Of a DNA stretch of 64,000 bases, positions 43,014 to 53,861 are shown one piece after another. The DNA is taken from contig JAMPXB010000001.1 in the NCBI GenBank assembly GCA_023701435.1, positions 124,001 to 188,000 on the forward strand. The letters are read 5' to 3'. Every line of letters starts with the position of its first letter. Position 1 is the first letter of the stretch. The notes under the pieces are model-generated. The model had not been told where the DNA came from. It saw only the letters and a list, made by a program, of their open reading frames with translations, and did no database searches. Source of the stretch: Bacteriovoracaceae bacterium. Lineage in GTDB: Bacteria > Bdellovibrionota > Bacteriovoracia > Bacteriovoracales > Bacteriovoracaceae. A program made the translations under genes and the position numbers.

Positions 43014-45424
43014 TCCCACGCCTTAAATTTCTCAGGCATCATCGCTCTTAATACATTCTCATTAGTCGCAGGAATTCTGATTTGTGGATATTCTGCCATA
43101 TAGCGAGGAAGGTAAGTGAGAGCGTTGTTAACCGCTGTCCAGGCACTGATTCCCAAAAGGAGCGGAGGTTCACCAACCGCCTTGGTTCCTCGAACATTGG
43201 AATAGTTTTCATCGTTTTCCAGTAGCTCGATATTAAATTCCCGAGGCACGTCCTGAACGTTAGGAATCTTATAGGTGCTTGGGGCATGGGAGAGAAGAAG
43301 TCCCTGATCATTGTAAAAAAGGTTCTCGGTGGTCACCCAACCTAGTCCTTGAATAAACGCCCCTGAAATTTGTCCCAGATCCAGATCTTCATTAACCGGA
43401 CGACCCAGGTCCATCAGGATATCGGTGCGAAGAACTTTAACTTCACCGGTATGACGGTTCAAGTTCACCTCAGAACAGGCCGCTCCTTGAGTGAAATAAA
43501 GGAAAGCATCTCCCCGACCGGTGAGTTTATTAAACTCGATTCCAGGAATTTTGTAGAAAGCGTAATCACTCAGTGAAACACGATTGAGGTAGGCCTCAAG
43601 CACGAGGTATTTAAATTCAATCTTCTTGTCCAGATGGTTTGGATGAAAGACCCAACCGTCTTTAAATTCAATACCAAAATAAGTCGCGCGTCCTGTTTCC
43701 CAGATGGTTCCGGCATTGGGATCGTTCTCATTTAAATAAGGGTCATCAAGTTCCACTTCTGGCTGAGTTCCAAGACCTGCGGTCTTGGAGGCCCATTTCT
43801 CCTTCGGGATATCCAAAAGCTTCAGGGCCAGCTCACTTAAGCGTTTTTTAATTTTTCTGGTCGCGAGCAGTGCCGCCGCTCCGTTGATGTCTGTACCAGA
43901 GGAAGCAGCTGTAGGAGAGGTGTTGGCATTTTTATCAGTTCGAGTAGGCATAACTCGGGCAGCATTTCGAGGAAGACCCAATTCTGTGGTCACCATCTCG
44001 GAAATTTTTGTATTCACTCCCTGGCCCATTTCTGTAGCACCGGTGGCAATTTGCAGGGTTCCATCGTTATGGATGATAACCAGTGCATTACCCTGGTTTA
44101 AAAAACGGGTGGTAAATGAAATACCAAACTTCACTGTCGTCAGAGACATCCCACGCACATGCTGATGCTCTTCCTGATTGTACTTAACAATGTCAGCGCG
44201 GCGTTTTTTATAGTCGCACTTCTTTTCCAGTTCAGTGACCAGTCGCTCAAGGCAATTATTTTTTACCAGCTGCCCATAGTGGGTTACGTTGCGTCCATCA
44301 GTGTCCGAATAAAGATTGAGTCTACGAATCTCTACCGGATCTTTTTTTAGATAGTGACCTATCTCTTCGATAATCTTTTCTACTGTGGCCACCCCTTTAG
44401 GGCCGCCAAAGCCACGGAAGGCAGTATGAGAGTGATGATTTGTTTTACAGACTTGTCCCACCACCCGCATATGAGGAATGAAGTAGGAATTGTCCGAGTG
44501 GAGCATGGCCCTTTCCATAATAGATGTGGAAAGATCGGCATAAGCGCCGGCATCCGAGAAGAGCTTGATGTCCAAGGCCTCTATACGGCCATCTTGATCG
44601 AAGGCTACTTTATACTCATTTTCGAAAGGATTTCTTTTACCAGTCATGATCATGTCATCGTCTTTGGTAAGACAGATGCGCACGGGCCGCTTTAGTTTCA
44701 TGGCGGCCAGAGCGGCCATGGCAGCAAATGGAGCTGCTTGAGATTCCTTGCCCCCGAAACCACCACCCATTCTTTTTACCTGACAGACCACATCCTTAAC
44801 CGGAAGACCCAAAGCATGGGCCACCACGTGCTGAGTTTCTGTCGGATGCTGTGAAGAAGAGTGGATTTCAATCTGGCCGTCTTCTAAAGGGTAGGCGATG
44901 GAGACCTGGCTTTCCAGATAGAAGTGATCATGACCTTGGATGGTAATCATGCCTTCCAGAGTGTGAGTAGCGTTTTTCATCACCTCATCAACATTTCCCC
45001 GTTCAATTGTTCGGGCATCGGCAATGAAAGAATTTTGTTTTCTGGCCTCAGAAATACTGAGGACCGCTGCAAGATCCGTGTACTCGATAACAATTTTGTG
45101 CTTGGCCCTTTGAGCGGTCTCCAGAGTTTCGGCGACAATGATAGCTATACCTTCTCCGGCATAGCTGACTTTATCTGTGGCCAGGAGAGGCTGATCTCTA
45201 AAAATGGTTCCCCACATATTGTCATGAAAATCCCGGCCGGTAAAAATGGCCACAACTCCCGGCATGGCCAGGGCCTCGGTGAAATCAATTCGTTTAATCA
45301 GAGCATGAGCGCGAGTGGAGAAGAAGACATCACAGAAAAGCTCGTTTCTCATGACCGGACGGTCGTCAACGAATTCACTCTCTCCGCAAACATGAGTGTG
45401 GGCGTGATCAAGTGGCAAACTCAT
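43010..45424 (-). CDS. xdhB: Xanthine dehydrogenase molybdopterin-binding subunit
   Basis: The 804-residue large subunit oxidises hypoxanthine and xanthine to urate. The N-terminal aldehyde oxidase/xanthine dehydrogenase a/b hammerhead and the molybdopterin domain are complete: RMGGGFGGKESQAAPFA, HTAFRGFGGPKG, GATEMGQGVNTK, SPTAASSGTDINGAA and the active-site Glu E752 in GTKAVGEPPLLLG. Overlaps xdhA by ATGA, so the three xdh genes form one coupled operon. Confidence 0.96.
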   Translation of the reverse strand: MSLPLDHAHTHVCGESEFVDDRPVMRNELFCDVFFSTRAHALIKRIDFTEALAMPGVVAIFTGRDFHDNMWGTIFRDQPLLATDKVSYAGEGIAIIVAETLETAQRAKHKIVIEYTDLAAVLSISEARKQNSFIADARTIERGNVDEVMKNATHTLEGMITIQGHDHFYLESQVSIAYPLEDGQIEIHSSSQHPTETQHVVAHALGLPVKDVVCQVKRMGGGFGGKESQAAPFAAMAALAAMKLKRPVRICLTKDDDMIMTGKRNPFENEYKVAFDQDGRIEALDIKLFSDAGAYADLSTSIMERAMLHSDNSYFIPHMRVVGQVCKTNHHSHTAFRGFGGPKGVATVEKIIEEIGHYLKKDPVEIRRLNLYSDTDGRNVTHYGQLVKNNCLERLVTELEKKCDYKKRRADIVKYNQEEHQHVRGMSLTTVKFGISFTTRFLNQGNALVIIHNDGTLQIATGATEMGQGVNTKISEMVTTELGLPRNAARVMPTRTDKNANTSPTAASSGTDINGAAALLATRKIKKRLSELALKLLDIPKEKWASKTAGLGTQPEVELDDPYLNENDPNAGTIWETGRATYFGIEFKDGWVFHPNHLDKKIEFKYLVLEAYLNRVSLSDYAFYKIPGIEFNKLTGRGDAFLYFTQGAACSEVNLNRHTGEVKVLRTDILMDLGRPVNEDLDLGQISGAFIQGLGWVTTENLFYNDQGLLLSHAPSTYKIPNVQDVPREFNIELLENDENYSNVRGTKAVGEPPLLLGISAWTAVNNALTYLPRYMAEYPQIRIPATNENVLRAMMPEKFKAWE

Positions 45425-46863
45425 TGGATACCTCCTGCTTCAGCAAAAAAGCGACGGAGAAAATTCTCCATCAGAACATGGCGGTAAGCACTGGAGGCCC
45501 GCACATCACTTAAAGGGTTAAATTCTGAATGAAGCTCTTTAACAGCACCTTCGATATCAAAATTCTGCTTTAAAAAAGTTTCTGTTTTAGTTAGACGAAG
45601 TGGAGTGGCGGCGATCCCGCCGGCGGCAATGGCCACATCCAGGATTTCCTTTTTACTCTCGTCTTTCCAATCGACCTTAATGGCAAAATTCACGGCCGAA
45701 ATATCGAGGTCTTTTCGGTTACTGTTTTTGTAAAAGCGCACAGTGGAGTTCTTGCTTGGTAAATTAAATTTCACCGCCGTGATGATATCACCATGTTCTA
45801 GTGCAATTTTTCGATAAGCGAGGAAAAACTTAGTAATAGGGATTTCTCTCTCACCCTGAGGTCCTGTCACACAGATGGTGGCATTCAGTGCGAGGAAGGC
45901 CGGAGGCGTGTCACCGATGGGTGAAGCATTTGCAATGTTGCCAATAACCGTGCCGATATTCTTAATTTGAGGAGAGGCGAAAATATCCAGATAATTAGCA
46001 AACTCCGGAAGTTTATCTTTCATGAAGTGGCGGAATTCGGTATGGGTAACCCGGGCACCGATTTTGACTTCATTGCCGTTTAATTGCACTTTATATAAAT
46101 CACTAATAAGATGAAGACTTAAAAGGCGGGCAAGCTGGGTTTTACGTTTATTGTGAACAACACCCAAGTCTGTGGCGGAAGCAATGATCTTAGTATCAGG
46201 GTAGTCTTTGAGGTAATTTAAGGCCTCTTTCATGGTTTTAGGAGCAAAGTAAAAAAACTCATCTGACTCAAGAAGCACACTTTCCGAATAAACTTTGGTT
46301 AAATCCACTTCTTGTTTTTCGGAATAAAATCTTTCTTTGATACTGTGACATTTATTTAAATCAATACGAATAGTCGCATTGACGATCGGTTGATAGCCGG
46401 TACAACGACAAAGATTTCCCGTCATACAGTTCTTGGCCTCCTGTACATCGATGGAAGTTTCTTTTTTAGCGAGCTTTTCTTCCACCAGGCCAGTAATGGT
46501 CATGACAAAGCCGGGAGTACAAAAACCGCACTGACTTCCGTGGCATGCCACCATCGCCTTTTGGGTTTCATGAAGCTCATTATCTTTTTTTAATGCATCG
46601 ACAGTGACAATACTTGAACCATCAAGTTGGGCCACTAGAGTGATACAGGAATTAATAGGCAGATAATTTTGGTTATCAGTACCCTGGAGGTGAGGGAATA
46701 AACGCAGCACTGAACAGGCCCCACAGTCACCTTCGGCACAGACAATCTTGGTTCCGGTCAGACCCTGATCGTAGCGTAGGTATTCGGCAAGCATCATCGA
46801 GGCTTCCCGAGGACCCACTTCCTTGCGATTTCCATTTAAGTAAAAAACAATCTTATTTCTCAT
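45421..46863 (-). CDS. xdhA: Xanthine dehydrogenase FAD / 2Fe-2S subunit
   Basis: A 480-residue small subunit with, in order, a plant-type 2Fe-2S domain (CAEGDCGACSVL), a second helical 2Fe-2S domain (CHGSQCGFCTPGFVM and CMTGNLCRCTGYQPI) and a FAD-binding PCMH domain (ATDLGVV; GNIANASPIGDTPPAFLAL). Electrons from the Mo site pass through these clusters to FAD and NAD+. ATG at 46863 (MRNKIVFYLNG) with AAAGG upstream is chosen over a start at 46929. First gene of xdhABC. Confidence 0.95.
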   Translation of the reverse strand: MRNKIVFYLNGNRKEVGPREASMMLAEYLRYDQGLTGTKIVCAEGDCGACSVLRLFPHLQGTDNQNYLPINSCITLVAQLDGSSIVTVDALKKDNELHETQKAMVACHGSQCGFCTPGFVMTITGLVEEKLAKKETSIDVQEAKNCMTGNLCRCTGYQPIVNATIRIDLNKCHSIKERFYSEKQEVDLTKVYSESVLLESDEFFYFAPKTMKEALNYLKDYPDTKIIASATDLGVVHNKRKTQLARLLSLHLISDLYKVQLNGNEVKIGARVTHTEFRHFMKDKLPEFANYLDIFASPQIKNIGTVIGNIANASPIGDTPPAFLALNATICVTGPQGEREIPITKFFLAYRKIALEHGDIITAVKFNLPSKNSTVRFYKNSNRKDLDISAVNFAIKVDWKDESKKEILDVAIAAGGIAATPLRLTKTETFLKQNFDIEGAVKELHSEFNPLSDVRASSAYRHVLMENFLRRFFAEAGGIQ

Positions 46864-46911
46864 GCTATAAAACCTTTGCGCAGAAGGACAAATTTTGAAT
46901 CCAGGATAAAA

Positions 46912-47000
46912 ATTATAATAAGATACCAAAGGAGAGAGTGATTTTAAATTGATTCTCTAAGATATTAATGAGTGAATCTCTTAAGTTCAATGCTCTAAGT
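46912..47000. promoter_or_regulatory. Divergent control region between xdhA and the adenine deaminase gene
   Basis: A TATAAT on the minus strand (46917-46912) would serve xdhABC with a leader of about 40 bases. Between it and the divergent gene are three related sequences with the core CTCTAAG: TTGATTCTCTAAGA (46949-46962), GTGAATCTCTTAAGT (46972-46986) and TTCAATGCTCTAAGT (46986-47000). They could be sites for a shared regulator; the spacing is irregular, so this is tentative. Confidence 0.35.
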
Positions 47001-47056
47001 GCAAAATATTTCTTATCTTATTTGCCAATATTCTTCCCCATGAATATGATGCGTGA

Positions 47057-48957
<1,901 letters not shown>

Positions 48958-48985
48958 CATCTTCTTACATTGCTGCAAGTTCACT

Positions 48986-49015
48986 TTTACAAAATCAATT
49001 ATATGTCAGGATAAT
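48986..49015 (+). promoter_or_regulatory. Promoter of the first HEXXH protein gene
   Basis: TTTACA at 48986-48991, 18 bases, GATAAT at 49010-49015. The second paralogue is preceded by a similar tract (TATGTCAG common to both, near 49002 and 50039), suggesting the promoter was copied with the gene. Confidence 0.5.
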
Positions 49016-49044
49016 GATAGAAAATTCTTAATCAAGGAGGATTA

Positions 49045-49917
49045 ATGAACAAACTATCGCAAGGATTGCTGCTGGCAACCCTAATTGTTTCACAACCTAT
49101 TATGGCCTGCACCCGCGATGGCCGAGAAGGTTTTCTTCCAGAAAATAAACTGAACATTCCTGTAAATACAAAAAATCTTACAGGCATTTCTGAGGCCCAA
49201 TTCAATACAGTTATTGATCAGGTCGAAGGTATGTATGCTCCAATTGTTTCTGAGTATGGTGGAAAGCTTAAAGTTGAACGTCGCTGGACTGACGGCACAG
49301 TCAATGCTTACGCTCAACAAGATGGTGATATCTGGAAAGTTTCAATGTTCGGTGGTCTTGCCCGTCATAAGACGATCACTCCAGATGGATTTGCTCTGGT
49401 TGTTTGTCACGAAATCGGTCACCACATCGGTGGCGCTCCTAGATATGCTGGCGGTGACTGGGCCTCAAATGAAGGTCAGGCCGATTATTTTGCCACTTTA
49501 AAGTGTCTGCGCCGTGTATGGCTGTCAGAAGATAATGCAAGCATCGTTCGTCAGATGGATGTGCCTGCTCTTTTAACTAGCAGCTGTGAAAAGAATTGGC
49601 CAAATGCTGAAGACCGCGCTCTGTGTGTTCGAGGTGGCATGGCCGGTGAATCAGTTGCCAAGTTATTTGCTGCCCTCAGTTGGTCTAGTAAGCCGCCTAA
49701 GTTCGATACTCCTGACACTAGAGAAGTAGCAAAAACGAGTGATAGTCATCCTGCTACACAATGCAGATTGGATACTTATTTCCAAGGCGCTCTTTGTGAA
49801 AGATCTTTCAATGAAGAAATCGGTCAGGAAGAGGAAGTCACAGGATCTTGCCATGGTTCAACTGGCCACACCGTAGGCCTTCGTCCTCGTTGTTGGTTCA
49901 AACCTTCAGTACAATAA
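49045..49917 (+). CDS. Secreted HEXXH metalloprotease-like protein, copy 1 of 3
   Basis: A 290-residue exported protein. The signal peptide ends at IMAC, where C22 could be lipidated (weak lipobox) or simply follow the cleavage site. Zinc motif H122-E-I-G-H126 lies in VCHEIGHHIGGAP, and the likely third ligand is E143 in WASNEGQADYFATLKCLR, a gluzincin arrangement. Nine cysteines are conserved among the three copies; if C22 is lipidated the other eight could form four disulfides. The family is not one I can name. GGAGG precedes the ATG; a terminator follows. Confidence 0.75.
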   Translation: MNKLSQGLLLATLIVSQPIMACTRDGREGFLPENKLNIPVNTKNLTGISEAQFNTVIDQVEGMYAPIVSEYGGKLKVERRWTDGTVNAYAQQDGDIWKVSMFGGLARHKTITPDGFALVVCHEIGHHIGGAPRYAGGDWASNEGQADYFATLKCLRRVWLSEDNASIVRQMDVPALLTSSCEKNWPNAEDRALCVRGGMAGESVAKLFAALSWSSKPPKFDTPDTREVAKTSDSHPATQCRLDTYFQGALCERSFNEEIGQEEEVTGSCHGSTGHTVGLRPRCWFKPSVQ

Positions 49918-49930
49918 TCTCCCTTAAACT

Positions 49931-49963
49931 GCTCAGTCCTCATCTCGAGGACTGAGCTTTCTT
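49931..49963 (+). terminator. Terminator after HEXXH copy 1
   Basis: Perfect 11-bp stem GCTCAGTCCTC/GAGGACTGAGC (49931-49941 with 49947-49957), loop ATCTC, T-rich tail. Confidence 0.88.
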
Positions 49964-50083
49964 GATAATTCCTGATTAATTAAGTCCAACCAACAAAAAC
50001 TTACACTCAGCTTTACTAGTAGGAAAATAATTCCTGTCTATGTCAGAATTAGGTTAAGAAGTTCATACTTTAAGGAGAAAGAA

Positions 50084-50965
50084 ATGAAATGTTTTAAGCA
50101 AGGATTGCTCTTCGCTGCCCTGGTAACTGCTATTCCTACGATCGCTTGTACCCCGGATGGAACTGAAGGTTTCGTTCCAGAAAATAATCTTAAAATTTCT
50201 GTTGATGAGAAAAGAACTGGTGGAATTACTGAAGAACAATTCAACACTGTGATTGATCAGGTTGAAGGTCTTTATGCTCCAATCGTTGCCAATTATGGCG
50301 GTAATCTTCAAGTGGTCCGTAACTGGGAAGATGGAACTGTTAATGCCTACGCTCAACAGCTAGGTAAAACTTGGAAAGTTTCTATGTTCGGCGGTCTGGC
50401 CCGTCATGAAACAATCACAGAAGATGGTTTCGCTCTGGTTATCTGTCACGAAATTGGTCACCATATCGGTGGCGCTCCTAGAAAAGTTTCTCCATGGTCT
50501 TCTCCATGGGCATCAAATGAAGGTCAGGCAGACTACTTTGCTAACCTTAAGTGTCTTCGTAAAGTTTGGAACAATGAAGATAATGCTGCCGTTATCAGCA
50601 GAATGGATGTGCCAAAAGCGCTTTCTGAAGCTTGTGGCAGACAGCATGTTTGGAACTCTGACGTAGCTCTTTGTATCCGCGGTGGTATGGCCGGTATGTC
50701 TGTTGCTAACCTTTTTAAGGCACTTCGTGGTGCTACCGTTGAACCTAAATTTGAGACACCTGACACACGTGTTGTGACAAAAACAGATGATAATCACCCT
50801 GCCTATCAGTGTCGTCTGGACACTTATTTCCAAGGTTCACTTTGTACTGCTTCAATGAATGAAGATGTCACAAGCTCTTCTGAAGTCACTGGAACTTGCC
50901 ACGCTACTCTTGGTCATACTATTGGTCTTCGACCACTTTGTTGGTTTAAGCCTTCTGAGTTATAA
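50084..50965 (+). CDS. Secreted HEXXH metalloprotease-like protein, copy 2 of 3
   Basis: A 293-residue paralogue of the neighbouring genes with the same layout: signal peptide ending TIAC, VICHEIGHHIGGAP, WASNEGQADYFANLKCLR, and the cysteine-bearing C-terminal half (YQCRLDTYFQGSLC, TGTCHATLG, RPLCWFKP). It has a five-residue longer loop after the zinc motif (RKVSPWSSP). Own ribosome site (AAGGAG) and own terminator, so the three genes are separate transcription units produced by tandem duplication. Confidence 0.75.
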   Translation: MKCFKQGLLFAALVTAIPTIACTPDGTEGFVPENNLKISVDEKRTGGITEEQFNTVIDQVEGLYAPIVANYGGNLQVVRNWEDGTVNAYAQQLGKTWKVSMFGGLARHETITEDGFALVICHEIGHHIGGAPRKVSPWSSPWASNEGQADYFANLKCLRKVWNNEDNAAVISRMDVPKALSEACGRQHVWNSDVALCIRGGMAGMSVANLFKALRGATVEPKFETPDTRVVTKTDDNHPAYQCRLDTYFQGSLCTASMNEDVTSSSEVTGTCHATLGHTIGLRPLCWFKPSEL

Positions 50966-50978
50966 TTTCTTTTCTTCC

Positions 50979-51008
50979 AAGGCCGGGTTCAACCCCGGCC
51001 TTTTTTTT
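50979..51008 (+). terminator. Terminator after HEXXH copy 2
   Basis: GGCCGGG/CCCGGCC stem (50981-50987 with 50994-51000), extended by AA/TT, loop TTCAAC, eight Ts at 51001-51008. Confidence 0.93.
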
Positions 51009-51115
51009 GCTCTCTCCTGAAATGACATTCTCTTACATAAGAATAATAAAGCTGACTAATGCGTCTGGAGATTTCTAAAATATTTCCAGTAGAGATATTA
51101 TCTCAAGGAGAACAC

Positions 51116-51979
51116 ATGAAATTTTTTACTGCACTCGCATTAACACTCACGCTAACTGGATCGGCTCTTGCCTGCACTGAGGATGGTAAAGGCGGCTTTC
51201 TTCCAGATAACGACTTATTCATTCCCGCCGACACTAAAAGCATCACAGGTATTTCTGAGGGTGAATTTAATGCTGTTATTGATAAGCTCGAAGCTATCTA
51301 TTCACCGATTGTTTCAGAAATGGGTGGAAGACTAACGATTAACCGTAAGTGGTCTGATGCTACTGTTAACGCTAATGCCACTCGCGTGGGAGGCTGGATT
51401 GTGAATATGTATGGCGGTCTGGCACGTCACCCAGCAATCACTCCAGACGGCTTTGCCCTGGTCCTCTGTCATGAAATCGGACACCATCTTGGTGGTGCTC
51501 CTAAGGTTAAGAATCTTTTTAACCGTTGGGCCTCAAATGAAGGTCAAGCCGATTATTTTGCCACTTTAAAATGTCTTCGTAAGGCATTCTTAAACGATGA
51601 CAATGCTTCAGTTGTGAGAGGATTAAAGGCTCCTGCTAAACTGGTAAATGGTTGTGCCAAGGCGTGGGCGAACGAAGAAGATCGTCTTATTTGTGTGAGA
51701 AATGGTATGGCGGGAGCATCTGTCGCTGGCCTTTTTGCTGCTCTCAGAAATCAGCCTGAAGCAAAATTTGAAACTCCAGACACCAAAGTCGTAAGTAAAA
51801 CTGACGACGCCCATCCGGCCCATCAGTGCCGCCTTGATACCTATTTCCAAGGTGCTCTTTGTGAGAAATCTTTCAATGAAGAAGTTTCTCAGAAAGATGA
51901 AGTCCAAGGTACTTGCCACGGTTCAATTGGCGATCAAGTTGGACTCCGTCCTCTTTGTTGGTTTAAACCTAAAAACTAA
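51116..51979 (+). CDS. Secreted HEXXH metalloprotease-like protein, copy 3 of 3
   Basis: A 287-residue third paralogue. ATG at 51116 is chosen because AAGGAG sits 7 bases upstream and the N-terminus MKFFTALALTLTLTGSALAC is a signal peptide; an in-frame ATG at 51059 would spoil it. LCHEIGHHLGGAP and WASNEGQADYFATLKCLR are intact. It is the most diverged copy in the first 110 residues (NANATRVGGWIVNMYGG instead of NAYAQQ...). The C-terminal HQCRLDTYFQGALC is shared. Confidence 0.75.
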   Translation: MKFFTALALTLTLTGSALACTEDGKGGFLPDNDLFIPADTKSITGISEGEFNAVIDKLEAIYSPIVSEMGGRLTINRKWSDATVNANATRVGGWIVNMYGGLARHPAITPDGFALVLCHEIGHHLGGAPKVKNLFNRWASNEGQADYFATLKCLRKAFLNDDNASVVRGLKAPAKLVNGCAKAWANEEDRLICVRNGMAGASVAGLFAALRNQPEAKFETPDTKVVSKTDDAHPAHQCRLDTYFQGALCEKSFNEEVSQKDEVQGTCHGSIGDQVGLRPLCWFKPKN

Positions 51980-51994
51980 TCTTAATTTTTCATC

Positions 51995-52027
51995 AGAGAT
52001 CAGGATTAAACCCCTGATCTCTTTTTT
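51995..52027 (+). terminator. Terminator after HEXXH copy 3
   Basis: Perfect 10-bp stem AGAGATCAGG/CCTGATCTCT (51995-52004 with 52013-52022), eight-base loop, T run. Confidence 0.92.
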
Positions 52028-52056
52028 TCATCATCTATTTCTGTTAGACTGCCGTG

Positions 52057-53478
52057 ATGAAAATTTCCTGGACTGCTGCTGAAGAAAATCAATATACCTC
52101 TTTGATTGATAAACAAATGAGACATGGTTGTCTTATTATATCCCTTCTGTGTTTTAGCCTTTTTCCGGTTTGTTTCTTCCTCGATTATTATACTCAAAGA
52201 GAATATCTTGAAGAACTAGTCCGTCTTCGGGTCCTCATCGTGCCCTTCTATGGGGTGATGGTTCTGTATGTTTGGAAGTTTTACCAGACTCTGAGACCTC
52301 TCTTGGTAAGCGTTTTCATGTTGGGGTGTGCCTCCCTGGCCATCACTCTCATGTGTCTAGTGATGGGAGGTTTTAATAGTCCTTATTATTCAGGTGTGGG
52401 GCTGGTAGTCTTGGGCGGATTATTGGTTTGTCCTCTGGGGGCCAAGAAGATGGGCCTTTTGGTTATATTTCTTCTTTCCATCTATACCTTTGGTTGCCTC
52501 ACTCGTTATCAACCGGATCAGCTCGATGATTTAATAAACAATCTTTATACCTTGGCCATGATGGGTATTATTGGTGTCAGCTCTTCCTATTTGTCCGAAA
52601 AAATGCGCCAGGATTCATTCACTAATTTTCTAGAGGCCCAGCGGGCCCAGGAAGAGTTAAGAGTGTCCAAGGATATGCTGCAATTTGAACTGCATAGTGA
52701 ACAGACCAATGTGGCCTCTTTGGTTAAAGAAATAACTCAGCGTAAGAATGAACTTGAGAGTGCCCTGGTTGTTGCTGAAGAGGCCCGTAAGAAGGCCCAG
52801 GATGCCTTAAACATCAGGCAAGAATTTATTTCGCTCGCCTCCCACGAACTCAATACACCGATTACATCTCTTCAGCTCCAGACCCAGCTCTTGCTAAAAA
52901 AACTACAAAACGATCAAAGTAGCAACGGTGCAGTTATTAGCAAGACTCTTCAGGTATATGAGAGTCAGGTCAAAAGAATTGGCAGAACGGTTAAAGACAT
53001 GCTGGATATCTCCCGCATGGAAAAAGGAAATATTGAATTACTCAGGTCCGAAGTGGAGCTTGAGCAGTTGGTGAATGAGATGCTCCTTCTGGTTCAGGGG
53101 CTGGGAGCATCGGAAATACTTTTTAAAAGCGCCGGTCCTGTCCGGGGACAGTGGGATAATTTTCGTTTGGAGCAGGTCATACTAAATCTCCTCACTAATG
53201 CCATAAAATTTGGTCAAGAAAAACCGATTGAGATCATCCTGCGCCAGAATGGAAATTGGGCAGAAATTATCGTCGCAGATCAGGGCATCGGTATTCCCCA
53301 TGACGAGCAGGAAAGAATTTTTAATCGTTTTGAGCGGGGAGTTTCAATGTATCAGTATTCCGGACTTGGTCTGGGACTCTATCTTACTAAAAGTGTGGTG
53401 ACAGCACATGAGGGAAGTATTCATGTGGAGAGTGCCCCAGGCGAAGGCTCGAGATTTACTGTTAAGCTACCGCTTTAA
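52057..53478 (+). CDS. Membrane sensor histidine kinase (orphan)
   Basis: A 473-residue kinase: about six N-terminal membrane helices (residues ~20-185, no periplasmic domain of note), a coiled-coil linker (~190-255), HisKA with SLASHELNTPITSLQ (phospho-His near residue 265), and HATPase_c with N-box NLLTNAIKFG, G1 ADQGIGIP, F-box IFNRFERG and G2 GLGLGLYL. The stimulus is probably a membrane or intracellular cue. No response regulator is adjacent. Confidence 0.9.
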   Translation: MKISWTAAEENQYTSLIDKQMRHGCLIISLLCFSLFPVCFFLDYYTQREYLEELVRLRVLIVPFYGVMVLYVWKFYQTLRPLLVSVFMLGCASLAITLMCLVMGGFNSPYYSGVGLVVLGGLLVCPLGAKKMGLLVIFLLSIYTFGCLTRYQPDQLDDLINNLYTLAMMGIIGVSSSYLSEKMRQDSFTNFLEAQRAQEELRVSKDMLQFELHSEQTNVASLVKEITQRKNELESALVVAEEARKKAQDALNIRQEFISLASHELNTPITSLQLQTQLLLKKLQNDQSSNGAVISKTLQVYESQVKRIGRTVKDMLDISRMEKGNIELLRSEVELEQLVNEMLLLVQGLGASEILFKSAGPVRGQWDNFRLEQVILNLLTNAIKFGQEKPIEIILRQNGNWAEIIVADQGIGIPHDEQERIFNRFERGVSMYQYSGLGLGLYLTKSVVTAHEGSIHVESAPGEGSRFTVKLPL

Positions 53479-53489
53479 CAGTGTGCTGA

Positions 53490-53861
53490 CTACTCGTCAG
53501 TAAATCTAACTTCAATTTCTTTGTCTTGATAGGCCGATGAGTCTTTCCAGTTTCTTAGTTTAGAACTGATATAGCCCTTAACAAAATCGCGGGAATTTGT
53601 GGCCTCGGGAGATGATGGAGCGTTGGTATCTTGCTTGAGGTAAACGATGATTGTTGCTCCCTCGATGGACACCGAGTCGGGCTCAATCACTAGCTTCATA
53701 TCATCACTGATATTTTCACGGACGATAGGGAAGACTTCTTCCTCAATCTTTGAAGCTTCATTAAGATGCATCTGTTTTTTTATAAACTGTCCGGCAAAAT
53801 ATCCAATCAAGGCCAGGACAGGGAGAATGTAGATGAGCTTACTTTGTTGTTTCTTTTTCAT
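53490..53861 (-). CDS. Small single-helix membrane protein, unknown function (123 aa)
   Basis: Begins with a lysine-rich tail and one membrane helix (MKKKQQSKLIYILPVLALIGYFAGQF), then ~95 mostly acidic residues outside. Its ATG overlaps the prfC stop as ATGA, so it is translated with RF3. I do not recognise the family. Confidence 0.55.
   Translation of the reverse strand: MKKKQQSKLIYILPVLALIGYFAGQFIKKQMHLNEASKIEEEVFPIVRENISDDMKLVIEPDSVSIEGATIIVYLKQDTNAPSSPEATNSRDFVKGYISSKLRNWKDSSAYQDKEIEVRFTDE

Noticed and set aside
50979..51008. GGTTCAA-like TpsiC arm suggesting a tRNA
   Set aside because: It is the loop of a strong terminator hairpin with eight Ts; no acceptor, D or anticodon arm is present upstream.
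49045..51979. The three HEXXH genes as an assembly duplication
   Set aside because: The copies differ in sequence and loop length and have different terminators, so they are genuine paralogues.
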